Shown here piece after piece: positions 1 through 7,407 of a DNA stretch of 64,000 nucleotides; the first letter of the stretch is position 1; every line of letters begins with the position of its first letter. Made by a program: the position numbers and the translations under genes. This stretch comes from an uncultured Bacteroidia bacterium (GTDB lineage: Bacteria; Bacteroidota; Bacteroidia; Bacteroidales; UBA932): contig CACZHP010000008.1 in NCBI GenBank assembly GCA_902780935.1, positions 85,995 to 149,994 on the forward strand, given 5' to 3'. The notes beneath the pieces are model-generated. The model saw nothing but the letters and a program-made list of their open reading frames with translations, was not told the DNA's origin and did no database searches.

Positions 1-76
1 CGAGAACGGCTACATGATCCTCTCCGGCGAGACAAAGATCCACACCTACAACAAGGATAGGATCATCGAAGACTGA
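1..76 (+). CDS. 3' end of an unidentified gene
   Basis: The window opens inside a reading frame (codons from base 2) that ends at TGA 74-76. The last 24 residues include the stretches ENGYMILSGE and YNKDRIIED. Too little is present to name the protein. It runs in the same direction as the aminotransferase gene 26 bases downstream and may belong to the same transcript. Confidence 0.5.
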   Translation, partial: ENGYMILSGETKIHTYNKDRIIED

Positions 77-102
77 CACACTAACTAATAACCATAAGAG
101 AT

Positions 103-1149
103 ATGCCTAATATAGATTGGAACAACTTATCATTCAGCTACACCCGCACCAGGACTATCGTGTATAGCCGCTGCGTGGACGGCAAGTGGGAGACTCCGGT
201 CGTGACCGAGGACTTCAACCTGGTCCTCAACCCTTTCGCTGGCGTGTTCCATTACGCTCCTTCCTGCTTCGAGGGCCTGAAGGTCTTCCGGGGCGTTGAC
301 GGCAGGATCAGGATGTTCCGTCCGGACATGAACGCCAAGAGAATGGAGAGCGGGGCGAGATACCTCGACATGCCCTATCCGTCTGAGGAGATGTTCATAG
401 ACATGTGCGTCCGCTGCGTCAAGGGCAACATGGAGTTCATACCTCCCTATGAGGCCTCAGGAGCGTCTCTGTATCTCCGCCCGGTCCTTTTCGGCTGGAA
501 CCCCCAGCTGGGGATTCGCTCCGCGAAGGATGTCATGTTTGTTGTGATGTGCTCCCCGGTCGGGACATATTCAGGAGACAAGAGCCTGACTCCCGCCACC
601 GCGGTGATCTCCCGCAACTATGACAGGTCCGCCCATTTCGGATCCGGCGGCTACAAGCTCGGAGCCAACTACGCCCAGTCACTCCACGCCTACAACGTTG
701 CCCATAACGAAGGCTACCGGGAGCTCCTGTTCCTGGACTCCTCCACAAAGGCCACCATCGAGGAGTTCGGCTCGTCCAATTTCTTCGCCATCAAGGGCGA
801 CACTTACATCACTCCCGACTCCCACAGCGTCCTTCCCTCGATCACTAACGACAGTCTCCGCATTGTCGCCGCCGACATGGGCATGAAGGTTGAGAAACGT
901 CCTGTCTATGTCGAGGAACTAGCTGGTTTCGATGAGGTTAACTCCTGCGGAACCGCTGTCGTCATCACTCCTGTGTATTCTATCGACGACAAGCCCGCCC
1001 TGGAGAGTCCCGAGGTGACGCACCGCTATACCTTCGGCTCGCCGGACAAGTGCGGGGAGAAGAGCGAGAAACTGTACCGCAAGATCATCGGCATCCAGAA
1101 AGGCCTTGAGCCCGATCCGAGGGGCTGGTGTATCTTCATCGAGGAATAA
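103..1149 (+). CDS. ilvE: branched-chain amino acid aminotransferase
   Basis: A 348-residue fold-type IV PLP aminotransferase that interconverts Leu/Ile/Val with their 2-oxoacids using 2-oxoglutarate/glutamate. The length and the segments FHYAPSCFEGLK near residue 50, YLRPVLFGW near 125 and GGYKLGANYA are typical of the eukaryote-like branched-chain family; K185 in the last segment is the expected PLP lysine. EEFGSSNFFAI follows, as usual in this family. Immediately downstream lie a small TPR protein and the four subunits of a ferredoxin-linked 2-oxoacid oxidoreductase, so the amino group and then the carboxylate of branched-chain amino acids could be handled by one operon. Confidence 0.93.
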   Translation: MPNIDWNNLSFSYTRTRTIVYSRCVDGKWETPVVTEDFNLVLNPFAGVFHYAPSCFEGLKVFRGVDGRIRMFRPDMNAKRMESGARYLDMPYPSEEMFIDMCVRCVKGNMEFIPPYEASGASLYLRPVLFGWNPQLGIRSAKDVMFVVMCSPVGTYSGDKSLTPATAVISRNYDRSAHFGSGGYKLGANYAQSLHAYNVAHNEGYRELLFLDSSTKATIEEFGSSNFFAIKGDTYITPDSHSVLPSITNDSLRIVAADMGMKVEKRPVYVEELAGFDEVNSCGTAVVITPVYSIDDKPALESPEVTHRYTFGSPDKCGEKSEKLYRKIIGIQKGLEPDPRGWCIFIEE

Positions 1150-1158
1150 GACCTGACG

Positions 1159-1434
1159 ATGATTGACCTCGACGCCATAGAGGCTGTTCTCCGGGACGGT
1201 GACGCTGACGAGGCCATACGGCTTCTTCAGTATCACATCAATGTCTCCAAGGCGCCTTCCGACAGGGCTTACTACTTGCTGGGCAACGCGTTCCGCAAGA
1301 AAGGTGACTGGCAGGGAGCGATCAACAACTACCTCGAGGCGATGGCCATCAATCCGGAAAGTCCGGCGAAGAACGCGTACGCTATCGCCAACGACATCCT
1401 GGACTTCTATAACAAGGACATGTACAATCAATAA
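1159..1434 (+). CDS. small TPR-repeat protein
   Basis: A 91-residue soluble protein with no signal peptide. Residues about 35-70 form a clear TPR unit (AYYLLGNAFRKKGDWQGA followed by INNYLEAMAINPES), with a partial repeat before it. It sits between ilvE and the ferredoxin subunit with gaps of 9 and 16 bases, so co-translation is likely. Small TPR proteins are commonly seen beside this oxidoreductase in Bacteroidales; the role is unknown, perhaps scaffolding or assembly of the complex (inference). Confidence 0.75.
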   Translation: MIDLDAIEAVLRDGDADEAIRLLQYHINVSKAPSDRAYYLLGNAFRKKGDWQGAINNYLEAMAINPESPAKNAYAIANDILDFYNKDMYNQ

Positions 1435-1450
1435 TAACACTTAAGGTATT

Positions 1451-1681
1451 ATGGCTAAAATGAAAGGGGCGACCGTCGTCGACACCGAGAGATGCAAGGG
1501 ATGCAACCTCTGCGTCGTCGCCTGTCCGCTCGACGTACTCGCCCTCACCAGCAAGGAAGTGAACCGCAAGGGCTACAACTACGCCCACGAGGTTCTCTCA
1601 GACACCTGCACCGGCTGCGCCTCCTGCGCCACCGTATGCCCGGACGGGTGTATAACCGTTTACCGTCTTAAAACCGAGTAA
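1451..1681 (+). CDS. 4Fe-4S ferredoxin subunit of 2-oxoacid:ferredoxin oxidoreductase (delta)
   Basis: A 76-residue protein with two complete 4Fe-4S motifs, CKGCNLCVVACP near residues 16-27 and CTGCASCATVCP near 55-66. It is the electron-transfer (delta, VorC/KorD-type) subunit carrying electrons from the TPP site to ferredoxin. It directly precedes the alpha subunit with a 4-base gap, in the order delta-alpha-beta-gamma typical of four-subunit VOR/KOR enzymes. Confidence 0.9.
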   Translation: MAKMKGATVVDTERCKGCNLCVVACPLDVLALTSKEVNRKGYNYAHEVLSDTCTGCASCATVCPDGCITVYRLKTE

Positions 1682-1685
1682 AGCC

Positions 1686-2765
1686 ATGGCAGATCAGGAA
1701 ATCACTTTGATGAAAGGCAATGAGGCCATTGCCCACGCCGCGATCCGCTGCGGTTGCGACGGTTATTTCGGCTATCCTATCACTCCCCAGTCGGAGGTGC
1801 TTGAGACCCTCGCCGAGCAGAAGCCCTGGGAGACCACCGGCATGGTGGTGCTCCAGGCCGAGAGCGAGGTATCCTCTATCAACATGGTTTACGGAGGCGC
1901 CTGCACCGGAAAGAAGGTCATGACATCTTCTTCAAGCCCGGGCGTGAGCCTGATGCAGGAAGGCATCTCCTACATGGCCGGAGCCGAGCTTCCCGCCCTG
2001 ATTGTCAACGTCATGCGCGGAGGCCCCGGCCTGGGTACCATCCAGCCCAGCCAGTCGGATTATTTCCAGGCCTGCAAGGGTGGCGGCCACGGCGACTATC
2101 ACCTGATAGTCCTCGCTCCCGCATCCGTCCAGGAAATGGCTGATTTCGTGGATCTTGCGTTCACTCTGGCGTTCCGTTACCGCAATCCGGCGATGATTCT
2201 CGCAGACGGAGCCATCGGCCAGATGATGGAGAAGGTCGTCCTTCCTCCTTTCAAGCCTCGCCGCACCGAGGAGGAGATTATCAGGGAGTGCCCTTGGGCC
2301 ACCACCGGACGCATAGGCGGCAGGAAGCCCAATATCATCACCTCCCTTGAGCTCCGCTCCGAGGAGATGGAGGTCATCAACCTGCGGATCCAGGCCAAGT
2401 ACCGCGAGATCGAGGCCAAGGAAGTCCGTTACGAGGAGTTCATGCTCGACGACGCCGAATATGCCATCGTGGCTTTCGGCTCAGCCGCGCGTATTGCTAA
2501 GAAGAGCATCGAGATCGCCCGTTCCCAGGGGATCAAGGTAGGCCTGCTTCGTCCGATCACCCTCTGGCCGTTCCCTACTGAGGAGGTCAAGAGGCTCGCC
2601 GGCAAGGTGAAGGGCATCCTGTCCCTTGAGATCAACGCCGGACAGATGGTCGAGGATATCCGCCTCGCTGTCGAGGGCAAGGTCCCTGTCCGCCATTTCG
2701 GCCGCCTCGGAGGCATAATCCCTGATCCCGATGAAGTCGTTGAGGTTCTTAAAAGCTCATTCTAA
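1686..2765 (+). CDS. vorB: 2-oxoacid:ferredoxin oxidoreductase alpha subunit (VorB-type)
   Basis: A 359-residue alpha subunit, the usual length for 3-methyl-2-oxobutanoate:ferredoxin oxidoreductase VorB. It opens with LMKGNEAIAHAAIRCGCDGY and FGYPITPQSEVLE, the pyrimidine-binding start of the family, and has the C-terminal transketolase-like segment GLLRPITLWPFP. With the beta, gamma and delta subunits it should convert branched-chain 2-oxoacids plus CoA to acyl-CoA, CO2 and reduced ferredoxin. Linkage to ilvE favours branched-chain substrates, but a 2-oxoglutarate enzyme (KorA) cannot be excluded from sequence alone. Confidence 0.85.
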   Translation: MADQEITLMKGNEAIAHAAIRCGCDGYFGYPITPQSEVLETLAEQKPWETTGMVVLQAESEVSSINMVYGGACTGKKVMTSSSSPGVSLMQEGISYMAGAELPALIVNVMRGGPGLGTIQPSQSDYFQACKGGGHGDYHLIVLAPASVQEMADFVDLAFTLAFRYRNPAMILADGAIGQMMEKVVLPPFKPRRTEEEIIRECPWATTGRIGGRKPNIITSLELRSEEMEVINLRIQAKYREIEAKEVRYEEFMLDDAEYAIVAFGSAARIAKKSIEIARSQGIKVGLLRPITLWPFPTEEVKRLAGKVKGILSLEINAGQMVEDIRLAVEGKVPVRHFGRLGGIIPDPDEVVEVLKSSF

Positions 2766-2777
2766 AAAACGGAAGCC

Positions 2778-3551
2778 ATGACAAGAGAAGAAATCATAGA
2801 GAAAGGCCAGGTGGTCTATAAGAAGCCGGTCCTTTTGAACGATACCCCCATGCACTACTGCCCTGGCTGCAGCCACGGAGTGGTCCACAAGCTGGTTTCC
2901 GAGGTGATCGAGGAGATGGGCATGACCGACAAGACGATAGCCATATCCCCGGTCGGCTGCGCCGTGTTCGCCTACAAGTACATCGATGTGGACTGGCAGG
3001 AGGCCGCCCACGGCAGGGCCCCGGCACTCGCCAGCGCCACCAAGCGCCTCTGGCCGGACAGGCTGGTGTTCACCTACCAGGGTGACGGAGACCTCGCCTG
3101 CATAGGCACAGCGGAGACTATCCACGCTCTCAACAGGGCCGAGAATATCACCATAATATTCATCAACAACGCCATCTACGGCATGACCGGAGGCCAGATG
3201 GCCCCGACCACCCTCCTGGGGATGAAGACTGCCACCTGCCCTTACGGAAGGGAGGTCAAGCTCCACGGCTACCCGCTGAAGATCACGGAGATAGCCGCCA
3301 CCCTCGACGGCACCTGTTACGTCACCCGCCAGGCTGTCCACACCGTGGCCGCCATCAACAGGGCGAAGAAGGCGATCAGGAAGGCGTTCGAGTACTCCAT
3401 GCAGGGCAAGGGCTCCAATCTGGTGGAGATCGTCTCAACTTGCAACTCCGGCTGGAAGATGAGCCCGGAGAAGGCCAACAAGTGGATGGAAGAGAATATG
3501 TTCGAGTTCTACCATCTTGGGGATCTCAAAGACACCGGTGCCGTTAAATAA
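2778..3551 (+). CDS. 2-oxoacid:ferredoxin oxidoreductase beta subunit (TPP-binding)
   Basis: A 257-residue TPP-binding beta subunit. It shows CPGCSHGVVH near residue 30, and the TPP/Mg motif GDGDLACIGTAETIHAL followed by INNAIYGMTGGQ near residues 97-135. It is the catalytic partner of the upstream alpha subunit (12-base gap) and is followed directly by the gamma subunit. The short length without a fused gamma domain matches the four-subunit enzyme type. Confidence 0.9.
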   Translation: MTREEIIEKGQVVYKKPVLLNDTPMHYCPGCSHGVVHKLVSEVIEEMGMTDKTIAISPVGCAVFAYKYIDVDWQEAAHGRAPALASATKRLWPDRLVFTYQGDGDLACIGTAETIHALNRAENITIIFINNAIYGMTGGQMAPTTLLGMKTATCPYGREVKLHGYPLKITEIAATLDGTCYVTRQAVHTVAAINRAKKAIRKAFEYSMQGKGSNLVEIVSTCNSGWKMSPEKANKWMEENMFEFYHLGDLKDTGAVK

Positions 3552-3563
3552 ACATTGAAGACC

Positions 3564-4106
3564 ATGACAGAAGAGATAATTATCGCCGGATTCGGAGGAC
3601 AGGGAGTCCTCTCGATGGGAAAGATCCTGGCTTATGCCGGTCTTATGGAAGGCAAGGAAGTCACCTGGATGCCGGCCTACGGGCCTGAGCAGAGGGGTGG
3701 CACGGCCAATGTCACCGTGATCGTCAGCGATGCCCCCGTGTCCTCGCCGATCCTCTCAAGCTACGACACCGCCATCGTGCTGAACCAGCCCTCGCTGGAG
3801 AAGTTCGAGCCTAAGGTTAAGCCGGGAGGAGTGATCATCTATGACGGCTACGGCATCAACGAGCCTCCGACCAGGAAGGATATCGACATCTACCGGATAG
3901 ACGCCATGGACGCCGCCGCCGAGATGAACCTCATCAAGACCTTCAACATGATTGTCCTGGGAGGCCTCCTGAAGATTCATCCTGTGGTCGGAATCGAGAG
4001 CGTCCTCGCCGCCTTGCGCAAGACCCTCCCCGAGCGGCACCACCACCTCATTCCCAAGAATGAGGAGGCCATCCGCAAGGGAATGGAGATCATCAGAAAA
4101 CTCTAG
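3564..4106 (+). CDS. 2-oxoacid:ferredoxin oxidoreductase gamma subunit
   Basis: A 180-residue gamma subunit with the nucleotide-fold start IIIAGFGGQGVLSMG and the family segment YGPEQRGGTANVTVIVSD. I chose ATG 3564; a TTG at 3555 in the same frame would add only three residues before the conserved start. It ends the operon. Its stop codon overlaps the 3' end of the converging TonB receptor gene by 14 bases, so the two genes share their termini. Confidence 0.9.
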   Translation: MTEEIIIAGFGGQGVLSMGKILAYAGLMEGKEVTWMPAYGPEQRGGTANVTVIVSDAPVSSPILSSYDTAIVLNQPSLEKFEPKVKPGGVIIYDGYGINEPPTRKDIDIYRIDAMDAAAEMNLIKTFNMIVLGGLLKIHPVVGIESVLAALRKTLPERHHHLIPKNEEAIRKGMEIIRKL

Positions 4107-6069
4107 TGTAGCCCATTGAGGGTAACACCGGAAGGAAACTTATTGTTTTAGGACCCGGGCCGTCCTCCCCGTCACCAGTGACCAGGAAGACAAGGTTCGG
4201 GTTCTTCCTGTTGTAGGCGTTGTACACTCCCAGGCTCCAAATCCTTTCCCCCCGGTGTTTGGACTTATGGTTCGTTAACCCGAGGTCGAGCCTGTGGGAA
4301 GGCGGCAGACGACAGTTCCCTCTGCGGGGCATGCTCCCGTCCTTTTCCGGGATTGTAAACGCTCCTCCGGTGGAATATGTCCAAGTCGCTCCTGCTTCCC
4401 AGCCCTTTCCGAGAGTCCGGTTGATGACGGCGGATGCGCTGTGGCGGCAGTCGTGGCGGCTTGGGAACCATTCCCCGCCGCTGATCCGGCTCCCGGGGAA
4501 GCGCCGTTCGCTTTCCGACAGGGTGTAGCCAAGCCACCCGGTCGTCTTGCCGGCGCTTTTCCGGGCATACAGCTCGATCCCTCGGGAACGGGAGATCCCC
4601 GCGGCGACCTCGTCCTCCCAGGTGGAGAAGTTCTCGATGAAGCTTATCCCGTCCTTGTATTCAAGGACTCCAGAGGTTCTTTTCCAGTAGGCCTCGATTG
4701 AGACTTCAAGTCCATTGGCCCCGTTGAGGCTCATCCCGGCTGAGAGCTGGTCCGAGACTTCCGGCCCTATCTTCCTCGTGACCGGCACGATCATGTCCAC
4801 CGGGAGGATGGCGATAGGGGATGAGAGTTGGTGGATGTGCTGGGAAACTCTTGAATATCCGATCTTTACGGTTGGCTTTGAGTCCTTTCCCACGCTGATT
4901 GACAGTCTGGGTTCGGGGCTGGGACGGGTTTTCCCCAGGGCGCTGAAGACGGTCAGCCTTATCCCGGTGTTGAGGGTGAGCCATGCGGCTGGCCGGATGT
5001 TGTCTTCAGCGTACAGCGCCGCCTCGAGCCCGCGGAGATTCCCGGCCATCCCGTCGTCAGCCTCCGGCCGGAAGCGGTGCAGGATGGCCTCCGTCCCGAA
5101 CCGGAGGCCATGGATCCCGCTCCCGGTGAGCCGGAAATCCGCTTTCGCGAGGAAGTCCCCGATCCCTGTCCGGAGGCTTTCTCGCCTGGATCCGGGAGCC
5201 TTGTATCCCATCCCGGTAGAGTACGAGCTGTACGCCGCTACCGTCTCCCATGCAAGATTCCCGCCCCAGTCCCTTTTCCAGGAGACTGACGCCATGGTGG
5301 TGCCCCAAGCGAAGTCGCTCTTCTCGTCCCCTTCCTTGTAGTAGAACTTGTCTTTGCTGCTGAAAGAACTGAAGCTGAGCGAGTTCCTTTCGTCAAAACG
5401 CCCAGTCACCCTGGCGTGGAAGTCGTGGAAATACAGATTGGCCGGGATGTTGAAAGCCCTCAGGATACCGTCCATCAGGAGGGTGTGCATCCCCCTTCCG
5501 CTGACTGAATATGATATATTCCCGCCCGGCGACACGCCGTCAAAATGGATTTTGTCGCTCAAAGTGCCCACGCCGAGGCAAAGCCTTTTTCTCCCGTCGG
5601 CCTCCGGTTGTACGGTGCGGAACTCCAGCACGCTTGAGGACCTTCCTCCGAATCTCGCCGGGAAGTCACCCTTATGGATGGTCACCTCCTCTACTGCCTC
5701 GGTCTGGAAAGGGGAGAGAAGGCCAAGCAGGTGGCCCTGGCTGTGGACCGGCACCCCGTCCAGGAGAACGAGGTTCTCGTCCGGACCTCCTCCCCGGACA
5801 TATATACCCGAAAGGCCCTCATTTCCAGCTTGCACTCCGGGGAGCAGCTGGATGGCTTTCATCACATCAGCTTCCCCGAGGAGGGCTAGGCAGCCCTTTA
5901 TCGTCCCTGCCGGGACCACGATGGTTCCGGTCCCGGCCCTGATAGCTTCTTTGCTGGCCGACACCACAGCTTCCTTGAGGACGAGGCTTGTGTCAGCCGC
6001 GGTCTGCGCTTTTGAGGTATTGAAGAAGAAAATGGCGGGAATCGCGAGCAGGGCCTTGAGGTTTTTCAT
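4093..6069 (-). CDS. TonB-dependent receptor, plug and barrel
   Basis: A 658-residue outer-membrane receptor. Residues 1-21 form a signal peptide ending ...NTSKAQ. The plug (about 45-150) is recognisable from GIYVRGGGPDENLVLLDGVP and EVTIHKGDFPARFGGRSSS; the rest is a beta-barrel with alternating aromatic strands. It lacks the CarboxypepD_reg-like N-terminal domain and SusD partner of SusC-type receptors and is much shorter than they are. The substrate is unknown, and there is no transport gene next to it. The gene is monocistronic, converging on the oxidoreductase operon with a 14-base overlap. Confidence 0.82.
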   Translation of the reverse strand: MKNLKALLAIPAIFFFNTSKAQTAADTSLVLKEAVVSASKEAIRAGTGTIVVPAGTIKGCLALLGEADVMKAIQLLPGVQAGNEGLSGIYVRGGGPDENLVLLDGVPVHSQGHLLGLLSPFQTEAVEEVTIHKGDFPARFGGRSSSVLEFRTVQPEADGRKRLCLGVGTLSDKIHFDGVSPGGNISYSVSGRGMHTLLMDGILRAFNIPANLYFHDFHARVTGRFDERNSLSFSSFSSKDKFYYKEGDEKSDFAWGTTMASVSWKRDWGGNLAWETVAAYSSYSTGMGYKAPGSRRESLRTGIGDFLAKADFRLTGSGIHGLRFGTEAILHRFRPEADDGMAGNLRGLEAALYAEDNIRPAAWLTLNTGIRLTVFSALGKTRPSPEPRLSISVGKDSKPTVKIGYSRVSQHIHQLSSPIAILPVDMIVPVTRKIGPEVSDQLSAGMSLNGANGLEVSIEAYWKRTSGVLEYKDGISFIENFSTWEDEVAAGISRSRGIELYARKSAGKTTGWLGYTLSESERRFPGSRISGGEWFPSRHDCRHSASAVINRTLGKGWEAGATWTYSTGGAFTIPEKDGSMPRRGNCRLPPSHRLDLGLTNHKSKHRGERIWSLGVYNAYNRKNPNLVFLVTGDGEDGPGPKTISFLPVLPSMGYTRVF

Positions 6070-6140
6070 GATTCTTGCAGGTTTGGGGCGAATATGAAGC
6101 TTTTTTCCCTTTCTTCCTTCAAGTTGGAAGGGGTTTTTAT

Positions 6141-6148
6141 TAAATTTG
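6141..6148 (+). promoter_or_regulatory. -7 box TAAATTTG directly before the M23 gene
   Basis: A perfect TAnnTTTG match that ends only 4 bases before ATG 6153. Transcription would start at or near the start codon, giving a leaderless or nearly leaderless mRNA. The upstream TTG at 6124-6126 is too close (14 bases) for a canonical -33 element, so this could also be chance in an AT-rich gap. Confidence 0.45.
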
Positions 6149-6152
6149 CAAG

Positions 6153-7403
6153 ATGGCTAAAAATTATCTTTCAATAGTTTTTGTTTTTTTGGCGGCCGGC
6201 GCGTTGCTGCTTTCTCCTGGCTGCCGGAAAAAGCCTGCCGAGACTCCGGCGGAGGTTCCTGCCGCGGTTCTTTCCCCCGAGGGTTTCCGTACCGGAGACT
6301 ACGACATGATGGAGGACAAGATCCGTCCGGGGGAGGCCTTTACCTCCTTGATGGTAAGGCTTGGGATGGAAGCTGATGACGCCCTGTCCCTGGCGGCCAT
6401 TTGCGATACCATTTTCGACGTCAGGAAGATGCGGGCAGGCAACACTGTCAGCGCCTATTACAGCATAGACACCGCCTCCATGGACTCGACATCCGTGGTC
6501 GCCCTTAAATATGTGGTCTATAAACGGGACAAGACCCGCGGAACCGTCTTCAAGACCTCCGACTCGCTCGCTGTCTGGAATTTCTCCCGCCCTGTCGAGA
6601 CCTTCCGCAGGTACTCGGATGTGACCATCACGTCCTCCTTGTGGAACGACATGACCGCTGCCGGAGCCCCGACCAGCCTGATTGTGGCTTTGTCGGAGAT
6701 TTACGCCTGGTCTGTGGACTTTTTCGCTCTTCAGGAAGGGGACAGGTTCAAGATCCTTTATGATGAGAGCGAGTGTGACGGGGAGATTGTCTCCGTCGAT
6801 CCCATCTATTATGCGGAATTCATCCGGGGGGACCATGTCGTCCCCGCCATCATGTTCGACCAGGGAGACGGAGGAGGAAGGTATTGGAACTCAGATGGTT
6901 CCAGCCTTCGGAAAGCCTTTCTGAAAGCGCCTTTGAAGTTCACTCGGATCAGTTCCGGGTTCTCATATCACCGGAAACATCCCGTATCCGGCAAGGTGAG
7001 AGCCCACACGGCGGTGGATTACGCCGCTCCGACCGGAACCCCGGTCATGTCCATCGGTGACGGGACAGTCCTCAGCGCCGGGTGGACCAACGGCGGCGGC
7101 AACACCGTGAAGATCCGTCACAACGCCACATACACGACGTCCTACATGCATCTTTCCCGTTATGCCAAGGGGGTCAAGGCCGGGACCCATGTGAGCCAGG
7201 GCGATGTGATCGGCTATGTAGGGGCGACGGGTGTCGCGACCGGCCCCCATCTCGACTTCAGGGTCTGGAAGGACGGCACACCTGTGAATCCTCTCACTCT
7301 GGATTCTCCTTCGGGTGAGCCCATCAGGCCGGAGAACCTCCCCGCACTGGATTCAGTCCATGTGGTTTATAAGAATATAATTGATTCATTGATAGCAAGA
7401 TAA
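6153..7403 (+). CDS. M23-family peptidoglycan peptidase lipoprotein
   Basis: A 416-residue lipoprotein: hydrophobic residues 6-21, then LLSPGC with the lipidated Cys near 24 and a proline/glutamate-rich linker. Residues about 45-260 resemble the OapA/LysM-like N-terminal region of DipM/MepM-type proteins, and 265-390 form the M23 LytM domain. Zinc residues H285 and D289 lie in HTAVDYAAPTG. The usual HxH reads GPHLDFRVW, so the last His ligand is Asp (D368). This may alter metal binding or make the protein an activator rather than an enzyme. The MscS gene follows after 4 bases. Confidence 0.88.
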   Translation: MAKNYLSIVFVFLAAGALLLSPGCRKKPAETPAEVPAAVLSPEGFRTGDYDMMEDKIRPGEAFTSLMVRLGMEADDALSLAAICDTIFDVRKMRAGNTVSAYYSIDTASMDSTSVVALKYVVYKRDKTRGTVFKTSDSLAVWNFSRPVETFRRYSDVTITSSLWNDMTAAGAPTSLIVALSEIYAWSVDFFALQEGDRFKILYDESECDGEIVSVDPIYYAEFIRGDHVVPAIMFDQGDGGGRYWNSDGSSLRKAFLKAPLKFTRISSGFSYHRKHPVSGKVRAHTAVDYAAPTGTPVMSIGDGTVLSAGWTNGGGNTVKIRHNATYTTSYMHLSRYAKGVKAGTHVSQGDVIGYVGATGVATGPHLDFRVWKDGTPVNPLTLDSPSGEPIRPENLPALDSVHVVYKNIIDSLIAR

Positions 7404-7407
7404 TAAT

